Positions 1 through 9,525 of a stretch of DNA of 64,000 bases are shown here, piece after piece; positions within the stretch are counted from its first letter, which is position 1; each line of letters starts with the position of its first letter. The notes beneath the pieces are model-generated. The model was not told where the DNA came from and did not search any database. It saw only the letters and a list, made by a program, of their open reading frames with translations. A program made the translations under genes and the position numbers. The DNA lies in NCBI RefSeq assembly GCF_000317085.1, contig NC_019702.1:3068394-3132393 (forward strand), written 5' to 3'. The DNA comes from Synechococcus sp. PCC 7502 (lineage in GTDB: Bacteria > Cyanobacteriota > Cyanobacteriia > Pseudanabaenales > Pseudanabaenaceae).

Positions 1-1
1 G

Positions 2-382
2 GGCAAATTAGAAACAGAAATTGAAGCCGAGTTTCCCGGAGAGTTACAAAGATGGCAAAGTACACCTGAATCTGTGCAAATGCCTGAAGGTGAAAACTTA
101 AATGATGTATGGGCAAGGGTAAAAATAGCTTGGCAACAAATTATTGATGCTGTACCCCAGGGAGAAACGGCAATGGTGGTCGCCCATGATGCGGTCAATA
201 AGGCAATTCTTTGTCAGTTATTTAATCTAAGTCCTGCTAGTTTTTGGGCATTTAAGCAGGGTAATGGGGCAGTATCAGTGATTGATTACCCCCATGGAGA
301 TGTGCCAGTCCTGCAATCTATGAATATTACTACCCATTTATCTAATAGTGTCTTGGATAGTACAGCCGCAGGAGCTTTATAG
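2..382 (+). CDS. Histidine phosphatase (phosphoglycerate mutase-like), C-terminal part
   Basis: The reading frame is open from the first bases of the window, so this is the 3' end of a gene that begins upstream. The visible ~126 residues carry the second half of the histidine phosphatase (dPGM) fold: the motif VAHDAVNKA holds the second catalytic histidine, and the acidic stretch PEGENLNDVW resembles the family's PxGES-like region. Cyanobacterial members of this family act as phosphoglycerate mutase-like or phosphoserine phosphatases; the substrate cannot be decided from this fragment. The first (RHG) catalytic histidine lies outside the window. Confidence 0.8.
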   Translation, partial: GKLETEIEAEFPGELQRWQSTPESVQMPEGENLNDVWARVKIAWQQIIDAVPQGETAMVVAHDAVNKAILCQLFNLSPASFWAFKQGNGAVSVIDYPHGDVPVLQSMNITTHLSNSVLDSTAAGAL

Positions 383-519
383 GTTATTGACATGGCAACT
401 CTAGGCTGATAATGCGAGACTACGCACACTCAGAACTTGATTGAGGATATTAAGTATGTTTTCATCGGTAATAATGGCACTACCAAATACCGATAGATTG
501 AATTATAGAGACAGTATAT

Positions 520-2019
520 TTATCTGGCTTGTAAAGCAATTTTGGCTTCCTCTCGATCATCAAAATGGATTTTCTCAGTACCAATAATTTGATAATCTTC
601 ATGTCCTTTACCTGCTATTAAAACTGTATCTCCAGCCTCTGCTTTGGCGATCGCTTCTTTAATACAAATTCTCCGATCTATTTCTACCTTCGCATTTACC
701 TGTTCAGGAACTCCCTTAAGAATATCTTGAAGAATCAATTCGGCATTTTCAGTGCGAGGATTATCGGAAGTGATATAAACCCGATCCGCTAACCGTGCGG
801 CAATTTCTCCCATAATTGGTCTTTTTGTCCGATCACGATCGCCGCCACAACCGAACACACAAATCAATTCTCTTTTTGTAAATGGACGCATTGCCTTCAG
901 TAAATTCTCTAGGCTATCGGGAGTATGGGCATAGTCCACAACCACCGTAATATCTTGATCTTCACTAATTTGCACTTGCTCGACTCGACCTGGCACACTC
1001 TTAAATTTGGGTAATCTCTCCACTATTTCTCTTAAGCTAATACCTAATTCTACAGCCGTAGCGATCGCTGCTAGGACATTAGCTAAATTAAAACTACCCA
1101 CTAAAGGCGAACTAAACGCTATGGCACCAAGGGGTGTATGTAAAGTCGCAGTTACACCATTAGAACTATAGGTAAGATTATCAGTGAAAAAATCCGCCTC
1201 AGAATTAGTTAAGCTGTATGTCCATACGGGTTGTTTACGAGATCGACAATCTGCTATTAACCGCACACCATAGGCATCATCGAGGTTAATAACTGCTTTC
1301 CCTTTCAGATAATCGGGAGTGAATAATAAAGCCTTCGCTTGAAAATAATCTTCTAAATTCAGATGATAATCTAAATGATCTTGAGTGAGATTAGTAAAAA
1401 CCGATACGCCAAAGGGACAAGTCCATACCCGCCGTTGAGCCAAAGCATGGGAACTAACTTCCATTACCATCACTTCTTGATTTTGATCCACAGCCTGCTT
1501 AAATTGTGCCTGTAAATCTACAGCAAAGGGCGTAGTGTGAGTAGAAATATGTTCGTAGCCTTGCCAACGGGTATAGAGAGTTCCCATTAAACCAGTGGCA
1601 TATTTATCTTTTAGTAAAAATTCAATGAGGTGAGTAGTCGTAGTTTTCCCGTTTGTTCCAGTTACACCTACTAATTTCAGTTTTTGGACTGGATGATCAT
1701 AAAAACTAGCAGCAATCTCAGCACAGGCAGTAATAACATCGGGAACGGCGATAACTTGAGGATGGGGTTCTAAGTTACTAGAGCGATCGATAATGGCAGC
1801 GATCGCTCCGTTTGCTAATGCTTGGGATACATATTGACTACCATCTGCCTTACTTCCGATCATGGCAATAAATAAATCCCCTGCTTGAACAATGCGCGAA
1901 TCAGTAACTATTCTCAGGATCAGGTCGTTATCATAACTGGAATTTTGAACTTGATTTTTATATCCTGCTCCACTTAAAAGTTCTGATAATGGAACTCCAT
2001 CAATAAACTGTATAGACAT
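520..2019 (-). CDS. murE: UDP-N-acetylmuramoyl-L-alanyl-D-glutamate--2,6-diaminopimelate ligase MurE
   Basis: Cytoplasmic Mur ligase that adds meso-diaminopimelate to UDP-MurNAc-L-Ala-D-Glu in peptidoglycan synthesis. The product is about 499 residues. The ATP-binding P-loop GTNGKT lies near residue 121, and a DNPR motif, the family signature for meso-DAP selection, is in the C-terminal domain. I place the start at 2019 (MSIQFIDG) because an AGGGG ribosome-binding sequence sits just upstream. An in-frame ATG at 2067 would add 16 residues and overlap fabH. It lies 22 bp behind fabH in a leftward run fabH-murE, with plsX just upstream of fabH. Confidence 0.95.
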   Translation of the reverse strand: MSIQFIDGVPLSELLSGAGYKNQVQNSSYDNDLILRIVTDSRIVQAGDLFIAMIGSKADGSQYVSQALANGAIAAIIDRSSNLEPHPQVIAVPDVITACAEIAASFYDHPVQKLKLVGVTGTNGKTTTTHLIEFLLKDKYATGLMGTLYTRWQGYEHISTHTTPFAVDLQAQFKQAVDQNQEVMVMEVSSHALAQRRVWTCPFGVSVFTNLTQDHLDYHLNLEDYFQAKALLFTPDYLKGKAVINLDDAYGVRLIADCRSRKQPVWTYSLTNSEADFFTDNLTYSSNGVTATLHTPLGAIAFSSPLVGSFNLANVLAAIATAVELGISLREIVERLPKFKSVPGRVEQVQISEDQDITVVVDYAHTPDSLENLLKAMRPFTKRELICVFGCGGDRDRTKRPIMGEIAARLADRVYITSDNPRTENAELILQDILKGVPEQVNAKVEIDRRICIKEAIAKAEAGDTVLIAGKGHEDYQIIGTEKIHFDDREEAKIALQAR

Positions 2020-2041
2020 TTTTATTTCCCCTGATGTATTC

Positions 2042-2989
2042 TTAGCCCCACTTAAATACCGCTGCACCCCAACTTAATCCCGCCCCAAATCCTGATATGG
2101 CAATGGTATCGGAGGTTTTGATTTTATACGATCGTACCGACTCGTCTAAGGCTAAAGGAATTGAAGCGGCAGAGGTGTTGCCATAGTTACTTAAATTAGT
2201 AATTACTTTTTCAGGCGCAAAGCCCATGCGTGATTGGACAGCGTCTAAAATTCGTTGGTTAGCCTGATGCAGAATCAGCCAATCTATATCACCAACAGTT
2301 AAATTTGCCCGAAATAAAGCCTTATCTAATACTTCTGGTACAGACTTTACGGCAAACCGATAAACTTCACCGCCATTCATCGTAATATGCTCATAACCTG
2401 TAGAACCATGACTCAGATTTAGTAAGGGATTCCCTTTGCCATCGCTGCGGAGTTCAAACCCCAAAAGATATTTTTGTTCCGATGCTTGTAAAACCACTGC
2501 CCCTGCTCCATCACCAAATAGGATACAAGTACGGCGATCGCTCCAATCTACCCAACGAGATAAAACATCGGCACCAATTAGTAAAATATTGCGGTACGTA
2601 CCAGTCTGAATAAATTGTGAAGCAGTAACTAAACCAAATACAAACCCTGAACAAGCGGCACTCAAGTCAAAGGCTACGGCTTTTTCTGCCCCTAAAAGAT
2701 ACTGCACCTGAGCGGCAGAACCGAATAGATCATCTGGACTAGAAGTTGCCAGAATAATTAAATCTAAATCCTCTGCTTCTATACCTGCCATAGCGATCGC
2801 TTGTTTTCCCGCCACAGTTGCCAAGCTGGCTAAGGATTCTTGATCAGAAGTTATCACTCGCCGTTGACGGATGCCCGTGCGTGAGGCAATCCACTCATCT
2901 GATGTTTCAATGGTTTGACTTAATTCATCATTAGTAATAATGCGCTGGGGTAAAGCCGAACCGCTACCAATTATTCTGACTCCATTCAT
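2042..2989 (-). CDS. fabH: Beta-ketoacyl-ACP synthase III (FabH)
   Basis: Starts fatty-acid elongation by condensing acetyl-CoA with malonyl-ACP. The 315-residue length is normal for the family. The catalytic triad is visible: Cys near residue 113 in AACSGF, His in HQANQ and Asn in NYGNTS. It follows plsX by 4 bp, the common bacterial plsX-fabH arrangement, which couples phospholipid and fatty-acid synthesis. murE follows closely, so the three genes are probably one leftward transcript. Confidence 0.96.
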   Translation of the reverse strand: MNGVRIIGSGSALPQRIITNDELSQTIETSDEWIASRTGIRQRRVITSDQESLASLATVAGKQAIAMAGIEAEDLDLIILATSSPDDLFGSAAQVQYLLGAEKAVAFDLSAACSGFVFGLVTASQFIQTGTYRNILLIGADVLSRWVDWSDRRTCILFGDGAGAVVLQASEQKYLLGFELRSDGKGNPLLNLSHGSTGYEHITMNGGEVYRFAVKSVPEVLDKALFRANLTVGDIDWLILHQANQRILDAVQSRMGFAPEKVITNLSNYGNTSAASIPLALDESVRSYKIKTSDTIAISGFGAGLSWGAAVFKWG

Positions 2990-2993
2990 ATAA

Positions 2994-4022
2994 TTATTCT
3001 GTAACAGCGTTGAGTTCCTTAATTTGGGTACGAATGCGCTCTAAAACTTGATTTTCTACGGCATCTTTTGCTACTCGAATGGCATTGCAAATACTGGAAG
3101 CTTTAGAACTACCGTGGGCGATTATACAAACTCCATCCACACCCAATAGTAACGCTCCGCCATACTCGTTATAGTCCATTCTTTGTTTAACCTGTGAAAG
3201 ATTAGGACGTAAAAATAATAACCCTAGCTTACCCCACCAACCCCTTGGAAGTTCTTCTTTAAGGATTTGCATTGCTACTTTGCCCACACCTTCAGCAAAC
3301 TTAAGTAATACATTACCCATAAAACCATCACAGACCACCACATCAAAGTCACCTGACATCACATCTCGACCTTCAGCATTACCTGAAAAGGGAATTTGGG
3401 GATTATCTTGCAAATTTTGATGCACTTTAACCGCTAAATCATTACCCTTAGATGGTTCTTCCCCAATATTTAAAAGTCCGAGCTTAGGATTTTCCACACC
3501 CAGGGCATAGCGACTGTAAAGCAATCCCATCATGGCAAATTGTTCCAAAAACTTGGGACGACAATCCACATTGGCACCTACATCTAATAATAAAACTGGT
3601 TTACGGGGAATTAAAGTTGGTAATAATGCCCCGATCGCAGGTCGATCAATTCCTTTTAATCTGCCTAACCTTAATAATGCTGCTGCCATTGCTGCTCCCG
3701 TATGTCCTGCGGCAACTACCCCGTCGGCTTTATGTTTCTTGACCAGTTCCATCGAGATGGCGATCGAAGATTTAGGTTTACGCCGTAACGCTTCTAGGGG
3801 TTCTTCGTGCATATCGATCTGCCCTTCGGCGGGGACAATTTCAATGCGATCGCTTAATTTATGATGATGTTGTTTTAAGTAAGCAGAAATCTTGGCTTCA
3901 TCACCCACTAAGAGAATATCGATATCAAATTTTGCTTGAGCCATCAAAGCTCCCGCAATTATTTCACTTGGGGCATAATCCCCACCCATAGCATCAACTG
4001 CAATCCGCACGTTAAGTTCCAT
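2994..4022 (-). CDS. plsX: Phosphate acyltransferase PlsX
   Basis: Converts acyl-ACP and phosphate into acyl-phosphate, the donor for the PlsY step of phosphatidic acid synthesis. The 342-residue product has the family N-terminal signature DAMGGDYAP shortly after the start. It is the first gene of the plsX-fabH-murE run. The start at 4022 (MELNVRIAVDAMGG) gives a family-typical N-terminus. Nothing unusual is seen. Confidence 0.96.
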   Translation of the reverse strand: MELNVRIAVDAMGGDYAPSEIIAGALMAQAKFDIDILLVGDEAKISAYLKQHHHKLSDRIEIVPAEGQIDMHEEPLEALRRKPKSSIAISMELVKKHKADGVVAAGHTGAAMAAALLRLGRLKGIDRPAIGALLPTLIPRKPVLLLDVGANVDCRPKFLEQFAMMGLLYSRYALGVENPKLGLLNIGEEPSKGNDLAVKVHQNLQDNPQIPFSGNAEGRDVMSGDFDVVVCDGFMGNVLLKFAEGVGKVAMQILKEELPRGWWGKLGLLFLRPNLSQVKQRMDYNEYGGALLLGVDGVCIIAHGSSKASSICNAIRVAKDAVENQVLERIRTQIKELNAVTE

Positions 4023-4126
4023 TACTAGCTAATCTGCCCAAGATTTTAGCAGTTTAGGTTACACTGCCCCAAACATAATTCCCAAACATAATTCAGTGTT
4101 AGCTGGGATTGCACAATACTGGGTAT

Positions 4127-6112
4127 TTATCTCCGTTCTAAGCCACCTGTTACGGGAGTTACATCAGAGCTAGAGTCATTGCTGGAATCATTCCAATTAA
4201 AGTCACTGATCCGAAAAACAAGTTCGCCAATTTCACGGGTGGGGTTATAGCGAATCACAATGGCATAGGTGCGGCGATCATACTGCAAGCTATAGTTTGA
4301 ATCTACAATCCTTCCTGAAACTGGATTCCATGATTGTTCAATGCCCACGCGAAATGGACCATAGACTTGCTGCACAATCCCAAAGGTAAAGACCTGTGGA
4401 TCAGCGATACGATCAAACAGAAATGGAGACCTGCCACCGACGATACCTTGGGTATAGCTAATATTAATCTTGGTATAGTCGAAATAGGGCTGAGCAAAAT
4501 TGCCAAATACACCTACAACTCCTACTGTGGCTGAGAGATAACTTTGATAGTCTCCACTGGAGTAAAAGGCGTAGTTACCTGCAACACCTAAAAAGGCATC
4601 AAAGCTTGGTGTAACTGGTTCGGGTAGATATTTTAAACCCGTTTCACGCTCTGCAGGTAGGGCTGTACCTCGCCATAGGGGAAATGATCGACTTAGGGCT
4701 GTGGCTCCTTGTAGTCTGGCTAAACTGGCGACAACTATGGGTTGGGAATCACTGCGATCGCTATCAGCACCTATATATTGCGCGCCGACTTGGTAACTAA
4801 AATTAATGCCACTATCACCTAAGACATAATTGGGTGAAAATAAATTAACACCCAAGGAGTTGCTTACATCTTGAAAACCTAATGAACCATTAAATAGGCG
4901 ATCGCGATAGGCATATTGAGCTACTAAGATATGATCCCCCAGCACAGGACGACTGTACTGAATATTTGCTCTTAATTGATTTTCAGCATTAGCTAAATTT
5001 AATCCCGATAGGGTAGCACGACCCGTGAAAAATTGGGAATCGGGTAAAATCGCATCTAGTTTGGCAACTACTCCGAGGATATTGGCATCTAGTAGATTTC
5101 CTTCTAAACCTCTTTGTAAAAAGATTTGTGGTGAGACCTGAAAGCTAATATTAGGTTCAGTATAGGCATTAAAGTTTTGCTGATAAAAAAATCCACCGCC
5201 GTCCCGCCGATCAAACCCAATCCGTACGGGAAAAGATCTCTCAAACCGATCTAAAACTATGCTGTTAAAGGGAACTGGTAGGGTTAAGCCCTGATCAAAA
5301 ACAAGGGTGGGAGACTCGGAATCAAGGCGATCTTGGGTAGGGGTAATCTTAGTTAGGGTGGCTTTGTTAGCACGAATTTCCAGTTCAGGAGGATCATAGG
5401 GATCGTTAGTAACCTTAAGATTTTCGGCTGTCCAAGTGTCTCCATCTAGGAATATCTTGTCAGCTTTAAACCGCACCCGACTAATAGCTTTACTTACAGT
5501 TGCAGAACTACTATCCCCAAACACATTAATAATCGAAGACCTAGACCCTAAATCTGAAGGGAGGCGATTCACTCTGCTGCTTAAATTATTTAAGTCGAGA
5601 AAACCAGAGGCATTACTGAAAGAGCCTTTGCTGCTACCATAGTTATAGGACAGAGTGCTACCTCTAAGGCGTTGATCGCCCCTTTGCAAAAATACATTAC
5701 CCTCCGCCGTAGCTTCCTTAGTAATTAAATTGAGCTTAACTACATCGGCTTTAAGTTCAGTATTGAGATATTTAACCGTAACGTTACCTGTAGCTGTGAA
5801 TATTTGCTCTTTGGCATTATATTCTTGGCGATCGGCAATAACGTTAACTATCTCTCCCGTTGGTGTTGATGCAACTGGATTTGTTGATTGTGGAAGCGAC
5901 TGTGGATCGAGCTTAACTGCTCCCGCTTGGGCGGTCAAGTTATACCTTGAAAATTTTAAGCTGGGAATGTTACCCATGAATGAACGCAGCGCATTCTCTA
6001 CTTCAGGAATTTTGGAGACATTGGTCTGATTTCTTGGAACCGCAGCAGCAACAAGATGATAGTTGGTAGGGATGGTAACTTGATAAAAATTAGTAGGGGC
6101 GGTATAGAGCAT
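4127..6112 (-). CDS. DUF3769 / OstA (LptA/LptD)-like outer-envelope protein
   Basis: A 661-residue protein of a type found in cyanobacteria. Residues ~85-165 form an LptA/OstA-like repeat region (alternating strands around TATGNV and TAEGNVFL), and the long C-terminal half is rich in alternating polar and aromatic strands ending in an aromatic-rich segment, as expected for an outer-membrane beta-barrel. A role as the LptD-like component of envelope lipid export is an inference from that architecture. No convincing cleavable signal peptide is seen at the chosen start. The gene is 9 bp downstream of the flavin reductase-like gene on the same strand, so co-transcription is likely. Confidence 0.75.
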   Translation of the reverse strand: MLYTAPTNFYQVTIPTNYHLVAAAVPRNQTNVSKIPEVENALRSFMGNIPSLKFSRYNLTAQAGAVKLDPQSLPQSTNPVASTPTGEIVNVIADRQEYNAKEQIFTATGNVTVKYLNTELKADVVKLNLITKEATAEGNVFLQRGDQRLRGSTLSYNYGSSKGSFSNASGFLDLNNLSSRVNRLPSDLGSRSSIINVFGDSSSATVSKAISRVRFKADKIFLDGDTWTAENLKVTNDPYDPPELEIRANKATLTKITPTQDRLDSESPTLVFDQGLTLPVPFNSIVLDRFERSFPVRIGFDRRDGGGFFYQQNFNAYTEPNISFQVSPQIFLQRGLEGNLLDANILGVVAKLDAILPDSQFFTGRATLSGLNLANAENQLRANIQYSRPVLGDHILVAQYAYRDRLFNGSLGFQDVSNSLGVNLFSPNYVLGDSGINFSYQVGAQYIGADSDRSDSQPIVVASLARLQGATALSRSFPLWRGTALPAERETGLKYLPEPVTPSFDAFLGVAGNYAFYSSGDYQSYLSATVGVVGVFGNFAQPYFDYTKINISYTQGIVGGRSPFLFDRIADPQVFTFGIVQQVYGPFRVGIEQSWNPVSGRIVDSNYSLQYDRRTYAIVIRYNPTREIGELVFRISDFNWNDSSNDSSSDVTPVTGGLERR

Positions 6113-6121
6113 GTACTGATG

Positions 6122-6601
6122 CTAGTACTTGAATCCGTTTTTACGGGTATGGATTGCAGGTTCACTATCGCTTAATCTTTCACCCCCAATAATTTGGGCT
6201 AAAACTAAGTTATGGTCGCCAGTATCCACTACCTGAGTAACTTTAGCATCTAAATAAGCAATCGCTTCTTGTAAATAGGGTTGTCCACTGGGGGCGATCG
6301 CTGTGGGAACCTCAGCTAAAGGATTGATTTCTGGATCAAAACCCTTAGCAAAATATCCAACTAGTTTCCCCTGACCTTTGCCTAAAATATTAATTACCAC
6401 TGGACTTCCAACTGTAAGTAGGGCAGATATGGGTCTTTCCTTGGAGACGACAATACTGACAGATGGTGGCGTAAACCCCGCTTGCTGTACCCAAGATGCC
6501 AGCATGACATGATTTTTTTGATCTTGACTTGTGGTTACAACAAATAGTCCACTGGAGACAGAGCCAAGTGCTGATCCCACAGTCTCTAAGTTTTCAGACA
6601 T
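6122..6601 (-). CDS. Flavin reductase-like domain protein
   Basis: A 159-residue single-domain protein of the FMN-binding split-barrel flavin reductase family. The segment from about residue 13 to 55, including SSGLFVVTT and MLASWVQQAGFTPPSV, matches the FMN-binding N-terminal half of the family. It resembles the C-terminal module of cyanobacterial flavodiiron proteins but stands alone here. It probably reduces flavin with NAD(P)H or is part of a short electron-transfer step; the partner is unknown. It is tightly spaced with the DUF3769 gene. Confidence 0.8.
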   Translation of the reverse strand: MSENLETVGSALGSVSSGLFVVTTSQDQKNHVMLASWVQQAGFTPPSVSIVVSKERPISALLTVGSPVVINILGKGQGKLVGYFAKGFDPEINPLAEVPTAIAPSGQPYLQEAIAYLDAKVTQVVDTGDHNLVLAQIIGGERLSDSEPAIHTRKNGFKY

Positions 6602-6639
6602 TATTTAATATTTAATTTATATAAGTTTAGTTAAGTTAT

Positions 6640-6774
6640 TTATCGGTAGGCAGTATTTAAACCCCACCAAATTAAGAAAGCAATACCACTGAGAATAACT
6701 ATTGCAGAAAGGAACAAAATGATGGGCTTATCCGCTCCATCGAACTTCATAATGCCACGGTTAAAGTCTGACAT
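6640..6774 (-). CDS. Small single-span membrane protein, possibly Psb35-like
   Basis: A 44-residue gene. It starts MSDFNRGIMKFDGADKP, followed by one hydrophobic helix of about 20 residues that ends in a WWGLN motif and a short basic tail. The charged N-terminus, single span and tryptophan-rich end are typical of tiny thylakoid or photosystem II accessory subunits. The length and pattern recall the Psb35 (Ssl2148-type) protein of cyanobacteria, but I cannot confirm this by alignment. It lies 38 bp upstream of the flavin reductase-like gene on the same strand. Confidence 0.65.
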   Translation of the reverse strand: MSDFNRGIMKFDGADKPIILFLSAIVILSGIAFLIWWGLNTAYR

Positions 6775-7305
6775 AACTAAAAATTAACTCCGTAATTACA
6801 TCTTATTTATATCTAAACATCTCATCGACAATATACTAACCCAATTAAACCAAATCCCTGTGAAATATCCACTAGAAAATTATTTACTTTTATGGCGGGT
6901 TTGATCGGAGTTTCACGACTGTGATACTTCATACATGCAGTCAATAGTAAATACGAGTCTCTCTAAATTATAAAAAGACTCGTATTGAGTCTCGAAAATT
7001 AATAATTAAGAATAGGCTGGGACATCCAATCTTTCTTATGTGTACAATACGAGTCTCTTTATAAGTCTTATATTGAGTATCGTATTTCTATTCGTAATAT
7101 TGTAATTGATTAATTCAGGACTTACGCAGTGTAAAAGAAAAACCTAGATTGTTGGTATTACACAAATAAAAGATGAGCGAGTAAATATTAGACCTCTTGC
7201 GTAAACCGCAAACTATCTCAAAATTTCAATGTATTGTTTCATAATAATTAGGACTTATATTATAAGCTAAAGAATACTATTTATATTGGACTTAATTCGT
7301 ATAGT
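6775..7305. other. AT-rich intergenic stretch with repeat fragments
   Basis: No gene is seen in this 530-bp stretch. It holds two copies of an AATACGAGTCT hairpin (annotated separately), a piece reading CAGGACTTACGCA near 7116-7128 of the sort found at ends of cyanobacterial insertion elements, and a solo end TAGACCTCTTGC at 7189-7200 that matches the ends of the element at 20600-20731. Confidence 0.5.
6950..7086. repeat. Tandem pair of AATACGAGTCT hairpins
   Basis: The first copy is a perfect inverted repeat: AATACGAGTCT (6950-6960), a 15-nt loop, then AGACTCGTATT (6976-6986), followed by GAGTCTCG. The second copy starts with the same 11-mer at 7046-7056 and ends in a decayed partner TATCGTATT near 7078-7086. 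The core TACGAGTCT also occurs at about 25891-25899, so this is a dispersed family. Confidence 0.7.
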
Positions 7306-7941
7306 ATGTCGAAAACACCTAAATTTAATCAAAGTTTTTGGTATTCTGGCTTCGATGGACAGCTATTTGCAGAACTTTTACCTGCTCAACCTAACTATTG
7401 GTTCATTAATATTTTGGGTGGTAAATACTTAGTTGCCTCTGATGTCTCTACTATTGAACTTCAAGTTCTTCCTTTTTTACAAAGTTATAAATTTAAGTTT
7501 CAACAAGCTACATGGCTGTATGAAATTACTAGCCCTTTTTCTAAAAATCCATTTTTAACTCTAGCCCCACCTCAGCAGGCGATCGCACTGTGTCAATCTG
7601 GAAATCAGCCTTTAGTTCAAAGCTTACAGTCTACATCAATCAAGATTTTTGATCACAAGCCTACACAAAAACTTGAATCCACCAAAGCTTATATCTACTT
7701 CATAGTTACCGAGGATTATCAATATCTAAAAATTGGGTTTTCTAAAAATCCTAGTAGTCGTCTAGCCGAATTACAATCTTCTCGTCCTCAGACTTTAATT
7801 TACATTGGTAGTCTTACTTCAACCCATGACGCTTTCAGAGCAATATGTCAAAGATTTGAGCATTTGTTGGTTCGTAATGGTTGGTACAACTATCACCACG
7901 AACTCCAAAATGCTGTAACAGATTTACTCTCTCATAAATAA
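7306..7941 (+). CDS. GIY-YIG / T5orf172-type nuclease-domain protein
   Basis: A 211-residue protein. Its C-terminal ~85 residues match the T5orf172/Mug113 branch of the GIY-YIG fold: AYIYFIV gives the first strand, YLKIGFSKNPSSRLAELQ holds the conserved Gly and Arg, and FEHLLV holds the usual glutamate. The N-terminal ~120 residues are rich in aromatics and have no family I recognise. It is flanked by repeats and IS remnants. Whether it cuts DNA is not known. Confidence 0.75.
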   Translation: MSKTPKFNQSFWYSGFDGQLFAELLPAQPNYWFINILGGKYLVASDVSTIELQVLPFLQSYKFKFQQATWLYEITSPFSKNPFLTLAPPQQAIALCQSGNQPLVQSLQSTSIKIFDHKPTQKLESTKAYIYFIVTEDYQYLKIGFSKNPSSRLAELQSSRPQTLIYIGSLTSTHDAFRAICQRFEHLLVRNGWYNYHHELQNAVTDLLSHK

Positions 7942-8050
7942 ACTCTTGATACGCAAAACAAGACTTACCCTAAGACTTATATATTAATAATAAGAGTTAT
8001 TTTGGATGCCCTTAAATAAATTACTATTAATTTAGTAATTGCTCAGCCTG

Positions 8051-8580
8051 TCAAATAGTTATTGGAATAGAAGGATTTATGAGTTGAGATTTTAAATAAT
8101 TAGACAAAAGTCCAAACATAAGTGGATGGATAGTTTTACCAACATGAAAAGCTAAACGTTTGAGGTGATTGCACATCAGCATGGCACAAGCGATATAATT
8201 AGGTTACTTACAGCATTGCCAAGCTTCAATACCAGTGAGTTGTTTGAGTTCACGATGAAATTCCAAAATATTCCACAGCCGATAGCTTGTACTTCAGGGA
8301 TGTAGTCTTGAGTTAAGTCGTTAGTAACGACATATTTCGTCCTAGTTGGAGAAATAGTGATCCAGAATAGTCTCACCTTTTTGTTTTTGGGGAATTTATT
8401 GATTTTGATCAATTTTCCCTGCAATAATTCTTCCTCAGACCAAGTTAGCTGGTCAATTGATTTACATTTTTCTACTCCACCATTATCATCGACTAAAAGA
8501 TTGGATTTGAGTGGAAAGTAATAAATCTTGCCGAGATTATCAAGGCATACCAACTATCCATCAATACTACCTTAGAAGCT
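8051..8580 (-). pseudogene. IS701-type transposase, C-terminal remnant, frameshifted
   Basis: Read leftwards, the pieces are LMDSWYA, GKIYYFPLKSN, TNDLTQDY, EFHRELKQLTGIEAWQC and AMLMCNHLKRLAF, in the order of IS701-family transposases (first piece close to a catalytic Asp, HRE containing the catalytic Glu). The frame changes at least twice: between the SWYA piece and MVCLDNLG, and again around 8265. The N-terminal half is missing, and the IS5 copy begins 40 bp away. Dead remnant. Confidence 0.7.
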
Positions 8581-8619
8581 ATTTAAGAATTCACGGGAGA
8601 CAAATTTCTGAGCATTATA

Positions 8620-9525
8620 GAGCCTGTTTCATATCTATTATGAGCAAGATGTATGATACTTAGAAAATGCTAAATCCATACTCAAGTAGCCTAACAGATA
8701 AAGAATGGGAAATTATAGAACCATTGCTCCCAAAGAAAAAGCAAACTAGACCGCCAACTTGGACAAAAAGACAAATTTTAGACGGCATACTCTACCAACT
8801 CAAAAACGGTTGTAATTGGCGAGATATGCCCCGAGACTTACCACCATTCTCTACAGTCTATCGATACTACAAGGAGTGGAAAGATACAGGTACATTTACT
8901 GCGATTATGGAAACCTTGCATTCAACAGCCCGTGAACAGTCAAAAAAAATCAAAATGGACAACTTTAATCATCATTGACTCACAAGCAGTGAAAAATACT
9001 TGTAATGCAAGTATAGAATCCAAGGGCTTCTGCTCCTACAAAGCAACTAACGGGATCAAAAGACATTTAGCCGTTGACACTCTGGGATTTCCTTTCTTTA
9101 CCTATTTAACAAGAGCAAATGTATCAGATGACCAAGGACTGATTGAGATGTTAACGATTAACATTGATTACTTCAAATCGAAACCAGATGACATTACGCT
9201 AACTACGATATTGCTGGATAGTGGTTATCATATCGAGAAACTGATCCAAGAACTAGAGAAGATATATCCTGAGATTATGACTAAGATTAGGTTTGAAATT
9301 TCTCCTAAGGTATCAAAGCAACAGAAGGCAGAAAAAGGTCTGTCTGGGTTTGTAGTTGTGCCGACAAGGTGGGTAATTGAAAGGTCAAATGCTTGGGTTG
9401 AAAGATGCAAAATCTTAGTTAAGAACTTTGAGAGAACTCTCGTTAATGCTACAGCTAAACTCAATCTTTGCTTTATTCGTTTGATGCTAAAAAGAATTGC
9501 TACTCATGAGATATGAAACAGGCTC
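8620..9525 (+). mobile_element. IS5-family element, copy 1 (complete, 906 bp)
   Basis: The element runs from GAGCCTGTTTCATAT to the inverted ATATGAAACAGGCTC, with TATA on both sides (8616-8619 and 9526-9529) as a 4-bp target duplication. Copies of the same length and ends occur at 54168 and 56951, a 16-bp deletion version at 24965, a partial one at 63801, and a diverged relative at 9735. Two overlapping transposase frames make this an IS427-like arrangement within the IS5 family. Confidence 0.92.
8667..9516 (+). CDS. IS5-family transposase in two overlapping frames (orfA 8667-8978, orfB 8932-9516)
   Basis: OrfA (103 residues) is the N-terminal DUF4096-like DNA-binding part. OrfB holds the DDE catalytic core: IIIDSQAVK (first Asp), LLDSGYH (second Asp) and WVIERSNAWVER (Glu). 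The full transposase needs a +1 shift, or loss of one A, at the run of eight A near 8940-8948, giving REQSKKSKWTT. The same run and frames are kept in the other copies, so expression by programmed shift or slippage is likely. The TGA stop of orfB overlaps an outward ATG in the IS end (ATGA). Confidence 0.88.

Noticed and set aside
3532-3864. Rightward open frame inside plsX
   Set aside because: It is a shadow of plsX on the other strand; no ribosome-binding site.
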